Positions 55,215-62,240 of a DNA stretch of 64,000 nt are shown here, one piece after another (the stretch's first letter is position 1; the number at the start of each line of letters is the position of its first letter). A program made the translations under genes and the position numbers. Source of the DNA: Echinicola marina (GTDB taxonomy: Bacteria; Bacteroidota; Bacteroidia; Cytophagales; Cyclobacteriaceae); contig NZ_CP080025.1 in NCBI RefSeq assembly GCF_020463795.1, forward strand, positions 1,305,001-1,369,000, read 5' to 3'. The notes under the pieces are model-generated. The model saw only the letters and a list, made by a program, of their open reading frames with translations. It was not told the DNA's origin and ran no database searches.

Positions 55215-55724
55215 TCATTTCCCGCTCCTAATCTCCTCCAAGGCTGCCTGAACCAAGTCATTCTCAAATCCCCGGCTCAACAAATACCGATGAACTTTCA
55301 CCTTCTTCTTAAACAAATCAGTATCATGGGTAGTCTCCCATTTCTTTTGGGCAAGCCCCAACAATGTCTCCCAGTACTGGTCTTGTTCAATCTCCCTCAT
55401 TCCTGACTTTATGCAATTAACAGTGATTCGATGCTGCTTCAGGCCCTGCTCAATCTTAATTTTCCCCCACTTTTTTAGGTTGAACTTTCCCCTGACATAG
55501 GATTGGGCAAATCGCTCTTCATTCAAAAAATTCTCAGTGATCATTAAAGAAATCAAGTCCTCCACTTCCTCACTGAAGAGCCCATAGCTGTACAGTTTAT
55601 CCCTTACTTCCTGTTGGCTTCTTTCCTGATAAGCACAAAAAGCAGCGATCTTTACCTTGGCCTCCGAAGGGCTTAGTGATTTTTTCTGTTGCTCATTTGA
55701 ATAATCTTTTCTTTGGAAGGACAT
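55215..55724 (-). CDS. recX: Regulatory protein RecX
   Basis: A small all-helical protein that binds RecA filaments and limits their activity. The family pattern EVRDKLYSYGLFSEEVEDLISLMITENFLNEERFAQSYVRGK is present, and the two later helical repeats end SRGFENDLVQAALEE. The ATG at 55724 gives 169 residues; the in-frame ATG at 55742 would add six and is also possible. recA is not in the window, so the usual recA-recX pairing is absent. Confidence 0.88.
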   Translation of the reverse strand: MSFQRKDYSNEQQKKSLSPSEAKVKIAAFCAYQERSQQEVRDKLYSYGLFSEEVEDLISLMITENFLNEERFAQSYVRGKFNLKKWGKIKIEQGLKQHRITVNCIKSGMREIEQDQYWETLLGLAQKKWETTHDTDLFKKKVKVHRYLLSRGFENDLVQAALEEIRSGK

Positions 55725-55821
55725 TTTATGTAATTTTAGCATCGAAATTGCTTTTCCTGCCTTACAAAAATCAGGAAAAGTTATTTACTCATCAAATATA
55801 TCAAACCTAACCAAAATTATC

Positions 55822-56583
55822 ATGCGCAAAAAAATCGTCGCCGGTAACTGGAAAATGAACGGAACGCAGGAAGAAGGCCAAAAGCTAACTTCTGAAATTG
55901 TCAATATGGTACAGGACGAACGCATCAGCGATGTGACTGTAGTCTTGAACCCTCCATTTGTCCATGCTTCAAATGTAAAAAAATTGATCGGTGGAGTTCC
56001 TAACATCTTCCTAGGTGGACAAAACTGCTCAGATAAGGAATCTGGTGCTTACACTGGTGAAACTTCCGCTAAAATCTTAGCTTCTTTCGGTGCTAAATAT
56101 GTGATCATCGGTCACAGTGAGCGTAGAGAATATTTCAACGAAAGCAATGAAGAGCTTACTGCTAAAGTTAAGCAAGCCCTTGCCAATGATTTGACGCCAA
56201 TCTTCTGCTGTGGAGAGCCGCTTGAGATCAGAGAAGCTGGTAGCCACGAGGATTATGTAAAAGAGCAGCTTACGGCCAGTCTTTTCGGTTTGACTGAAGA
56301 GGAATTCTCAAAAATCGTTATTGCTTACGAACCAATCTGGGCAATCGGAACGGGTAAAACAGCCTCTTCTGACCAGGCTCAGGACATGCATGCAGCTATC
56401 AGAGCTCACCTTGCCTCTAAATATGGCCAAGCAATCGCTGATGAGACTTCTATCCTTTATGGAGGAAGCTGTAAGCCTGATAATGCTGTGGAGATCTTCT
56501 CTAAAGCTGATGTAGACGGTGGTTTGATCGGTGGTGCTTCTCTTAAATCAAGAGACTTCGTAGATATCATCAAGTCATTCTAA
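55822..56583 (+). CDS. tpiA: Triosephosphate isomerase
   Basis: Interconverts dihydroxyacetone phosphate and glyceraldehyde-3-phosphate in glycolysis. The N-terminal GNWKMNGT, the catalytic His in VIIGHSERREYF, the catalytic Glu in AYEPIWAIGTG and the phosphate-binding ILYGGSCKPDN are all intact. Length 253 is standard. Codons show a tighter, highly-expressed-gene pattern. It is monocistronic and is followed by the palindromic repeat element at 56596-56730. Confidence 0.98.
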   Translation: MRKKIVAGNWKMNGTQEEGQKLTSEIVNMVQDERISDVTVVLNPPFVHASNVKKLIGGVPNIFLGGQNCSDKESGAYTGETSAKILASFGAKYVIIGHSERREYFNESNEELTAKVKQALANDLTPIFCCGEPLEIREAGSHEDYVKEQLTASLFGLTEEEFSKIVIAYEPIWAIGTGKTASSDQAQDMHAAIRAHLASKYGQAIADETSILYGGSCKPDNAVEIFSKADVDGGLIGGASLKSRDFVDIIKSF

Positions 56584-56595
56584 ATATACCTAACA

Positions 56596-56730
56596 GGTTG
56601 TCTCATAAATCCACGTCATTGCGATTGTAGAGATAGCGAAGAGAAGCAATCTCCCTATATGTACAATGTAAGTACTTCGAGATCACTTCGCTTCACTCGT
56701 GATGACGTATTTTCGACTTATGAGACAGCC
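56596..56730. repeat. 135-bp palindromic repeat element (MITE-like)
   Basis: Inverted ends GGTTGTCTCATAA and TTATGAGACAGCC (12 of 13 bases complementary), with an inner pair CGTCAT...ATGACG. The inner part carries TCATTGCGA and GAAGCAATCTC, plus a hairpin ATCAC-TTCGCTTCACTC-GTGAT. This looks like the interspersed CGTCATTGCGA/GAAGCAATCTC family I know to recur in Bacteroidota genomes. It lies between tpiA and prmA. No transposase is present, and I see no target duplication. Confidence 0.7.
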
Positions 56731-56778
56731 TCTTTTATTCCCTTTTTAGACAAATTTTTACTTTTCCCTTTTCAAATC

Positions 56779-57609
56779 ATGGATTACCTGGAGTTTAAAA
56801 TCAACTGTACCGAGGAGTACAATGAAATTCTTATCGCAGAATTGGCAGAAGTGGGCTTTGATTCATTTTTGGAGACCGACCAAGGCATTGAAGCTTATAT
56901 TCAGGAAGATCTTTTTGACCGAGCAGCCTATGATGAAGTCATCGAAAAGTACCGTGAGGCTGCAGAAATAATCGTTGAAGAGGGAAAAATGCCCAAGGTC
57001 AATTGGAACGAAGAATGGGAAAAACATTATGACCCGATTTCCATTGGCAAGGAAGTTTATGTTCGTGCTTCCTTTCATGCGCCATTGGAAGGGGTAAAAC
57101 ATGATATCCTCATCAATCCAAAAATGTCCTTTGGCACTGGACATCATGCCACTACTTACCTAATGCTTTCCCATCAGCTGGAGATTCCTCATGAGGGCAA
57201 AAGTATCATTGATATTGGTTCTGGAACAGGCATCTTGGCCATCATGGCACATAAGCTGGGAGCTTCCCATATAGAAGCCTTTGATATCGATAATTGGTGT
57301 GTGGATAATGGCAATGAGAATTTCGAGCTCAATGGTATTAATGATGTAAAAATGGGACATGGCACTATTCGTGAAGTAAACCCTTCTGGACCTTTTGACA
57401 TTGTATTGGCCAATATCAACAAGAATGTGCTTCTGGATGAAATGGAGGTTTATGTTTCCTTGATGAAACCGTCTGCCAAACTATTGCTCAGTGGTTTTTA
57501 TGAAAATGATGTACCCGATATTCAATACAGAGCAGAATCTCTGGGCTTAAAACTCAAGGGCCAAAAGGAAAAAGACAACTGGGCTGCTGTAGTCTTTGAG
57601 AAGCAATAG
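56779..57609 (+). CDS. prmA: Ribosomal protein L11 methyltransferase
   Basis: Methylates lysines and the N-terminus of ribosomal protein L11 with S-adenosylmethionine. The SAM-binding motif DIGSGTGILAI follows FGTGHHATTYLML and precedes FDIDNWCVDNGNEN; DIVLANINKNVL is the family's NPPY-like block. The open frame extends back to 56659 through the repeat element, but the ATG at 56779 starts the protein at the usual PrmA N-terminus (MDYLEFKINCTEEYNEI) and gives 276 residues, in line with Bacteroidota members. Confidence 0.94.
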   Translation: MDYLEFKINCTEEYNEILIAELAEVGFDSFLETDQGIEAYIQEDLFDRAAYDEVIEKYREAAEIIVEEGKMPKVNWNEEWEKHYDPISIGKEVYVRASFHAPLEGVKHDILINPKMSFGTGHHATTYLMLSHQLEIPHEGKSIIDIGSGTGILAIMAHKLGASHIEAFDIDNWCVDNGNENFELNGINDVKMGHGTIREVNPSGPFDIVLANINKNVLLDEMEVYVSLMKPSAKLLLSGFYENDVPDIQYRAESLGLKLKGQKEKDNWAAVVFEKQ

Positions 57610-57617
57610 ATTTTAGG

Positions 57618-58224
57618 CTCACGCAAAGAACGCTAAGTCCTGTTTTACAAAATCCCTCTGCTAACTTCACGCAACTTTCGCTAGTCTTACGTGAAATACT
57701 TTTTTTCTCGCTAAGAGCTCAAAGGAAACGCAAAGTACGCTAAGAAATAATCCCTCTGCGAGCTTCGTGTAACCTTTGCGGGCTTTGCGTGAAAACAACC
57801 TCCCTTTCTCGCCAAGAGCGCAAAGAGGACGCAAAGGACACCAAGTCATTGTTTTAAAAATCACTTAGAGAACTTCGCGCTTCCTTCGCGGGCTCTGCGT
57901 GAAAACAACCTCCCTTTCTCGCTAAGAGCGCAAAGAGGACGCAAAGAACGCTAAGTCCTGTTTTACAAATTCCCTCTGCTAACTTCGCACAACTTTCGCT
58001 AGTCTTACGTGAAATACTTTTTTTCTCGCTAAGAGCTCAAAGGAAACGCAAAGTACGCTAAGAAATAATCCCTCTGCGAGCTTCGTGTAACCTTTGCGGG
58101 CTCTGCGTGAAAACACTTTTTTCTCGCTAAAAGCACAAAGAAAACGAAAAGTTCGCTAAGCCTGATCCTTCAATAAATCAATCTGCGGGATCCGCGCTAC
58201 CTTCGAGAGATTTGCGTGAAAACA
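57618..58224. repeat. Degenerate hairpin tandem repeat array
   Basis: Six units with a period of about 98-110 bp, with starts near 57618 (partial), 57704, 57805, 57915, 58022 and 58120. Each begins TTTCTCGCTAAGAGC...CGCAAAG...CGCTAAG and ends in an imperfect reverse complement, CTTCGCG...CTTTGCGGGCT...GCGTGAAA, so each unit can fold as a hairpin. A 176-bp piece at 57621-57796 recurs at 57939-58114 (offset 318 bp) with about five mismatches and no indel. No gene lies here; the open frames in it are shadows. I recognise this as resembling repeats often seen in Bacteroidota intergenic DNA. Confidence 0.8.
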
Positions 58225-58248
58225 CTTTCTTCCTCATTTGGAAGATCA

Positions 58249-58572
58249 TCAAACAAATATCTCCAGGCCCTCTTCCGTCAAATTGGTTTTATAAACCTCC
58301 AAATCCCCGCAACCGCCACCAGAAGTCAGCTGGCCTGTGTTCATATTAAAGCGATAGGAATGCAAAGGACAAATAACCTCTTCAAATCGATTAATATGTC
58401 CATCCTTTAGCGCAGCTCCTCGATGTGGACAAAGCTGCTCAAATGCATATACCTTTTCCCCCAATCTCACCACGCAAAGCTTCTTGGCCCCTAATTGGGT
58501 CACCTTTATATTTCCCTCAGGCAGCATGCCCTTTACATCTTCTTTTGATTGCCCCAATCTAAATTTCCCCAT
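58249..58572 (-). CDS. Rieske [2Fe-2S] ferredoxin-like protein
   Basis: A 107-residue Rieske-fold protein. The two cluster motifs are CPHRGA (Cys and His) and CPLHSYRF (Cys and His), separated by 15-16 residues, as in small nitrite-reductase- or naphthalene-dioxygenase-type ferredoxins. It has no signal peptide and is likely cytoplasmic. The N-terminal region (FRLGQSKEDVKGMLPEGNIKV) and CVVRLGEKVYAFEQ fit the family. Electron partner unknown; no oxygenase gene is nearby. Confidence 0.88.
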   Translation of the reverse strand: MGKFRLGQSKEDVKGMLPEGNIKVTQLGAKKLCVVRLGEKVYAFEQLCPHRGAALKDGHINRFEEVICPLHSYRFNMNTGQLTSGGGCGDLEVYKTNLTEEGLEIFV

Positions 58573-58719
58573 AGATTCGAAGATAAATGATTTCCCACTT
58601 AGTTAAAATGGAAAACCATTGATTAATCACCGTTTAAATAAATTACATTAAAGATTAAGGAAGATTTTACTCGGACTTATTGATTTTTGTAAATTAGCTT
58701 AGTTTAAAACCAAAATACC

Positions 58720-59475
58720 ATGAAAACCCTATTGATTATCCCGCTTTTATTTTTTTCAATCTGTGTATTTGCCCAGGACTTGGAAGGTGCTTGGAAGCTC
58801 ACCCATATCAATGGAGATCCAGTGAAAGACAAGGAATGCATTAAAATCTACCAAGATGGATACTTCGCCTATGGTAATAAGGAAATCAGCAACAACCACT
58901 TTTTAGGAGCTGGCGGTGGAACCTATATGACGGAAGGAGAGGACAGTTATGTTGAAACTTTTGATTTTAACACCCTTGATCCCAAAAAGATCGGCACGAG
59001 TACCCAATACACCCAGAGTTTTGTGGATAAAAAAATGGTGCTTTATTACACCAAAAAGGGCAAAAACATGATTGAAATTTGGGAGAAAATATCTGACAGA
59101 GATGATGACCTTAATGGTACATGGGTGATCACTGGGAGAAAGAGGGATGGAGAAATCAACACCATGACCCCTGGAGCCAGAAGAACCATCAAAATACTGG
59201 GCGGGGGAAGATTCCAGTGGATAGCTTTCAATTCGGAAACCAAAGAATTCAGCGGTACTGGCGGTGGAACTTATAATGCGGAAAAAGGCAAGTACACGGA
59301 AAACATCGAGTTTTTTAGCAGGGATGATAGCAGGGTAGGAGCTTCCTTAGGTTTTGATTATGCTGTTAAAAATGGAGCATGGCATCACAGCGGGCTAAGC
59401 TCCAAAGGTGATCCCATCTATGAAATTTGGTCAAATTACCGTAAAGCATATTTGGATAAATTGAATAAAGAATAA
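58720..59475 (+). CDS. Secreted protein with duplicated lipocalin-like domain
   Basis: A 251-residue secreted protein. Signal peptide 1-18 (cleavage near FAQ). The body has two similar halves: LEGAWKLTHINGDPVKD... GAGGGTYMTEGEDSYVETFDF (about 20-118) and LNGTWVITGRKRDGEIN... GTGGGTYNAEKGKYTENIEFF (about 130-240). Both share GxWxhT, GGGTY and EIWxxh near the end. This resembles small lipocalin/DUF4488-like beta-barrels. Function unknown. The gene is preceded by about 150 bp without clear promoter and followed by a terminator. Confidence 0.75.
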   Translation: MKTLLIIPLLFFSICVFAQDLEGAWKLTHINGDPVKDKECIKIYQDGYFAYGNKEISNNHFLGAGGGTYMTEGEDSYVETFDFNTLDPKKIGTSTQYTQSFVDKKMVLYYTKKGKNMIEIWEKISDRDDDLNGTWVITGRKRDGEINTMTPGARRTIKILGGGRFQWIAFNSETKEFSGTGGGTYNAEKGKYTENIEFFSRDDSRVGASLGFDYAVKNGAWHHSGLSSKGDPIYEIWSNYRKAYLDKLNKE

Positions 59476-59489
59476 TATTCAATCACTCC

Positions 59490-59529
59490 ATTAAAAAGCC
59501 CTAGGATTACATTTCCTAGGGCTTTTATT
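59490..59529. terminator. Bidirectional terminator
   Basis: Stem AAAAAGCCCTAGGA/TCCTAGGGCTTTT with a loop TTACATT and T-runs on both strands. It sits between the convergent secreted-protein and terC-type genes. Confidence 0.9.
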
Positions 59530-59542
59530 ATTTGCTAAATAC

Positions 59543-60298
59543 TTACTTTTCATCTGCTTCCTTCATCCTCGAATGCAGCTCTACTGGTTTCTTGGCCGTT
59601 TTCTTACGCATACGCATATTGACTAGCTCTACTGCCAAGGAGAAAAATACCGCAAAATAGATGTAGCCCTTCGGTACTTCCACATGGAATCCCTCCACAA
59701 ACAGCATTACCCCAATTAATATCAAAAAGCTCAAGGCCAATATCTGCAAAGTCGGATGTTTGTTGATAAACTCACTGATTTTTCCTGCAAACACCATCAT
59801 GATCAATAAGGAGATGACTACAGCAATAATCATAATGCTGACATGGTCCACCAAGCCCACAGCTGTCAAAATACTATCAAAGGAGAATATCATATCCAAC
59901 AATATGATTTGGAATAAAACACTCCCAAAACTCGCTCCGGTCTTTGTTTTCACTTCCTCGGTTTCACCTTCCATCTTATGGTGAATCTCAATAGTGGATT
60001 TGAAGAGTAAGAACATCCCTCCACCGGCCAGGATCAAATCCCTACCACTAAAACCATGGCCAAATACGGTAAATAACGGCTCGGTAAACTGGATAATAAA
60101 GGATATTCCCAATAGCAGGCCAATCCTAAAAAACATGGCCAATAGCAGACCTATATTTCTGGCTTTTGGTTGTTGGTCCTCAGGAAGTTTATTGGAAACT
60201 ATGGAGATAAAAATAATATTATCCACCCCCAATACGATTTCCAGAAAAGTCAATGTCAAAAGTGCGATCCAGGTTTCACTCTGAAGAAATATTTCCAT
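59543..60298 (-). CDS. TerC family integral membrane protein
   Basis: A 251-residue membrane protein with 7 predicted helices, TerC/YkoY type. The conserved block FLEIVLGVDNIIFISIV with its buried Asp, DLILAGGGMFLLFKSTIEIH and a later LLDMIFSFDSILTAVG are diagnostic. Family members are linked to metal (Mn2+) export and tellurite resistance. The ATG at 60298 was preferred to the frame start at 60355 because it begins directly before the first helix (MEIFLQSETW). The C-terminal tail is basic then acidic (MRMRKKTAKK). It is divergent from the SlyD-like gene. Confidence 0.88.
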   Translation of the reverse strand: MEIFLQSETWIALLTLTFLEIVLGVDNIIFISIVSNKLPEDQQPKARNIGLLLAMFFRIGLLLGISFIIQFTEPLFTVFGHGFSGRDLILAGGGMFLLFKSTIEIHHKMEGETEEVKTKTGASFGSVLFQIILLDMIFSFDSILTAVGLVDHVSIMIIAVVISLLIMMVFAGKISEFINKHPTLQILALSFLILIGVMLFVEGFHVEVPKGYIYFAVFFSLAVELVNMRMRKKTAKKPVELHSRMKEADEK

Positions 60299-60371
60299 CT
60301 TATAAAAGGTTAAATTAAGCCTTGAATTTAACAAAGCTTTTTTGAACTCCTTCACAGTAGAAATAATTATT

Positions 60372-60379
60372 TATTTTTG
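60372..60379 (+). promoter_or_regulatory. -7 promoter element (TATTTTTG)
   Basis: Exact TAnnTTTG match, 48 bases before the SlyD-like ATG. The nearest TTTG upstream is 27 bases away, farther than the usual spacing, so it is a weak candidate. Confidence 0.45.
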
Positions 60380-60427
60380 AGAACGAATTTAGATAAATAC
60401 CCCCCAAGGGTTTAGATAAATAAAACC

Positions 60428-60943
60428 ATGATAGCAGAAAAGAACAAAGTAGTCAGTGTGGCTTATGAACTCCATATAGACGATGGAGAAAATGGCAAGG
60501 AATTCAAAGAAAAGGTCACCAAAGACCAAGCATTTCCTTTCCTTTTTGGAGCAGGGAACACCCTTCCAGCATTGGAAGAAGCTATTGCTGGCAAAAGTAT
60601 TGGGGACACCTTTGAAGTATTTATTGACTTTGAAAATGCCTATGGAGATTATGATGAGAGCAAGGTAACCATCATTCCCAAAGCCAACTTCAAGGAAAAC
60701 GGTAAGAAAAACAAAGACATGCTGAAAGTCGGCCGAGTGATCCCTATGCAGGATGATCAAGGCAACCAACTCAGAGGTGAGATCCTAAAAGTGGATTATA
60801 AAGGCGTACACATGGATTTCAACTCTCCATTGGCTGGTTATGATCTTTTTTTTAAAGGAGAAATCGTTGAAATAAGGGATGCTGACCCCGAAGAGATCGA
60901 ACACGGTCACGTTCATGGCCCAGGTGGACATCATCACCATTAA
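60428..60943 (+). CDS. SlyD-like FKBP peptidyl-prolyl isomerase with His-rich tail
   Basis: A 171-residue SlyD-type isomerase. The FKBP core (about 1-65 and 125-150) is split by an insert-in-flap domain (about 75-120, with PKANFKENGKKNKDMLKVGRVIPM). FPFLFGAGNTLPALEEAIAGKSIGDTF and NSPLAGYDLFF are conserved. The C-terminal EHGHVHGPGGHHHH tail (from about residue 158) can bind Ni2+, as in E. coli SlyD, which serves in hydrogenase nickel delivery; no hydrogenase gene is here. It is followed closely by a terminator. Confidence 0.9.
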   Translation: MIAEKNKVVSVAYELHIDDGENGKEFKEKVTKDQAFPFLFGAGNTLPALEEAIAGKSIGDTFEVFIDFENAYGDYDESKVTIIPKANFKENGKKNKDMLKVGRVIPMQDDQGNQLRGEILKVDYKGVHMDFNSPLAGYDLFFKGEIVEIRDADPEEIEHGHVHGPGGHHHH

Positions 60944-60949
60944 CTATTT

Positions 60950-60983
60950 TAAGCCCTTCCAATTAGAAGGGCTTGTTTTTTAA
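60950..60983. terminator. Bidirectional terminator after the SlyD-like gene
   Basis: Stem AAGCCCTTC/GAAGGGCTT with loop CAATTA, and a run of T (TGTTTTTT) on the plus strand. Confidence 0.85.
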
Positions 60984-61300
60984 ATACCAACACCGTTTGT
61001 GCTACCAGTCTCCTTTTTGACCACTTTTCTAAGATACCTCAATACAAAAAATGCTGCCAAACAGGCCAAAAACAATCCAAAAAACACCGTCCCTATAACA
61101 AATGCTTCCTCTGAGCTGACATGATGGGGCTCATCAATCATTTCTAACATGGAATTCATTAATTCCTGCCCGTTAAACACCATAATGCTCAACCAGAGAA
61201 ATAAACCTCCAAACATAGCAGATAAAATCTGAAGGAGACTTACAAAAGTATTGGACAAATCGTGAGCAGGATCTTTCATCATCAAATAGCTAGTAGACAT
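60980..61300 (-). CDS. Two-helix membrane protein of unknown function
   Basis: A 106-residue protein with two hydrophobic segments (about residues 19-41 and 67-87) separated by an acidic loop with HH, and a basic C-terminal tail. There are several ATGs near the start (residues 1, 7 and 8), so the N-terminus may be slightly shorter. No family is recognised. The stop lies in the terminator shared with the SlyD-like gene. Confidence 0.7.
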   Translation of the reverse strand: MSTSYLMMKDPAHDLSNTFVSLLQILSAMFGGLFLWLSIMVFNGQELMNSMLEMIDEPHHVSSEEAFVIGTVFFGLFLACLAAFFVLRYLRKVVKKETGSTNGVGI

Positions 61301-61410
61301 AATTTATTGTCATGAATCACCAAAACACAAATAAACACTGACAATCAGCAATTTAACTTATTCCACTGATATTTTAAGGACTTTTGAAAGCTAATTTATT
61401 TGATGACAGA

Positions 61411-62082
61411 TCATTCCTTGTATTTTAAGGTGTCCACCTCTAAAGGGTTCTTCCATAATGGCCTGGTGTCAAGCGCTTCTATTGGTCCGCTTCCCAAAGT
61501 CTGACTTCTAGGTTTTCCGTTAATTAATTTCTTGAAAGCGCCCAACAATCCATGAGAGGGATTGCTGGAAAACAATGTAATTCCTCCTCCAGTATTAACA
61601 TTGTTGAGCAAGGTATTATAACTTGAAAAGTCATATTGATACCCTAAATCTTTTATCTTCATGATGGTCTGAAGATTATTCCCCATGATTTTTCTTTTGG
61701 AGGCATAATCAATAGTTGTATTCATCATCGCCTCCTTAAAAGCTTGCTCACTGGGAAAATCAGTGACCTCAAATTCCCTAAGTTCCAATATGCGCTCTGT
61801 TAGTGAAATCTCCAGACCTACATCATCTCCTGAAACAGGATAATAAACCGTTTCGAAAGTCAAATGAACAAAAGATAATTGATCTCCAACATTGGCTTTA
61901 ATCACAAAGTTTCCAGTTTCATCTGAAGAAACCCGCTCCAAAGAGCTGCTGATCCTTACTACCGGAATACCTTGTCCTGTCTTTGCATCAATTACCTTCC
62001 CTTCAATCACAACAGTCTCCTGAGCCTGTAACAATAAAGGCTTGGCAATAAAAAAGAGCAAAAGTAAAATGGTCCTGATCAT
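61411..62082 (-). CDS. CarboxypepD_reg-like domain surface/periplasmic protein
   Basis: A 223-residue secreted protein. Signal peptide 1-20 (cleavage near LQA), then a carboxypeptidase-regulatory-like beta-sandwich (VVIEGKVIDAKTGQGIPVVRISSS... DETGNFVIKANVGDQLSFVHLTFE), followed by a C-terminal region of about 110 residues with few predictable elements (NNLQTIMKIKDLGYQYDFSSYN). This N-terminal domain is common at the start of SusC/TonB receptors, but there is no barrel, so it is probably a short standalone version. A terminator lies upstream of it, next to the GMC gene. Confidence 0.78.
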   Translation of the reverse strand: MIRTILLLLFFIAKPLLLQAQETVVIEGKVIDAKTGQGIPVVRISSSLERVSSDETGNFVIKANVGDQLSFVHLTFETVYYPVSGDDVGLEISLTERILELREFEVTDFPSEQAFKEAMMNTTIDYASKRKIMGNNLQTIMKIKDLGYQYDFSSYNTLLNNVNTGGGITLFSSNPSHGLLGAFKKLINGKPRSQTLGSGPIEALDTRPLWKNPLEVDTLKYKE

Positions 62083-62189
62083 CCTTGTAAAAACAACATG
62101 GATACAATCTAGACCTTTAGTTTCAGGATTTTTTGGATTTAAAACTCTTTAACACTCGACTTAACATTAATTAAGTAATTCACATAAGA

Positions 62190-62219
62190 AAAGGCTGTCC
62201 AAAATAGAACAGCCTTGGT
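62190..62219 (-). terminator. Terminator after the GMC oxidoreductase gene
   Basis: Stem AAGGCTGT/ACAGCCTT with a CCAAAATAGA-type loop, followed on the minus strand by TTTTC. It lies just past the oxidoreductase stop at 62241. Confidence 0.7.
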
Positions 62220-62240
62220 AAAATTCTCTGTGAAAGGATT

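Noticed and set aside
56659-56778. 40-residue N-terminal extension of PrmA
   Set aside because: It is the translation of the palindromic repeat and does not fit the family; ATG 56779 does.
57667-57864. Minus-strand open frame inside the hairpin repeat array
   Set aside because: Translated repeats, no family and no start signal.
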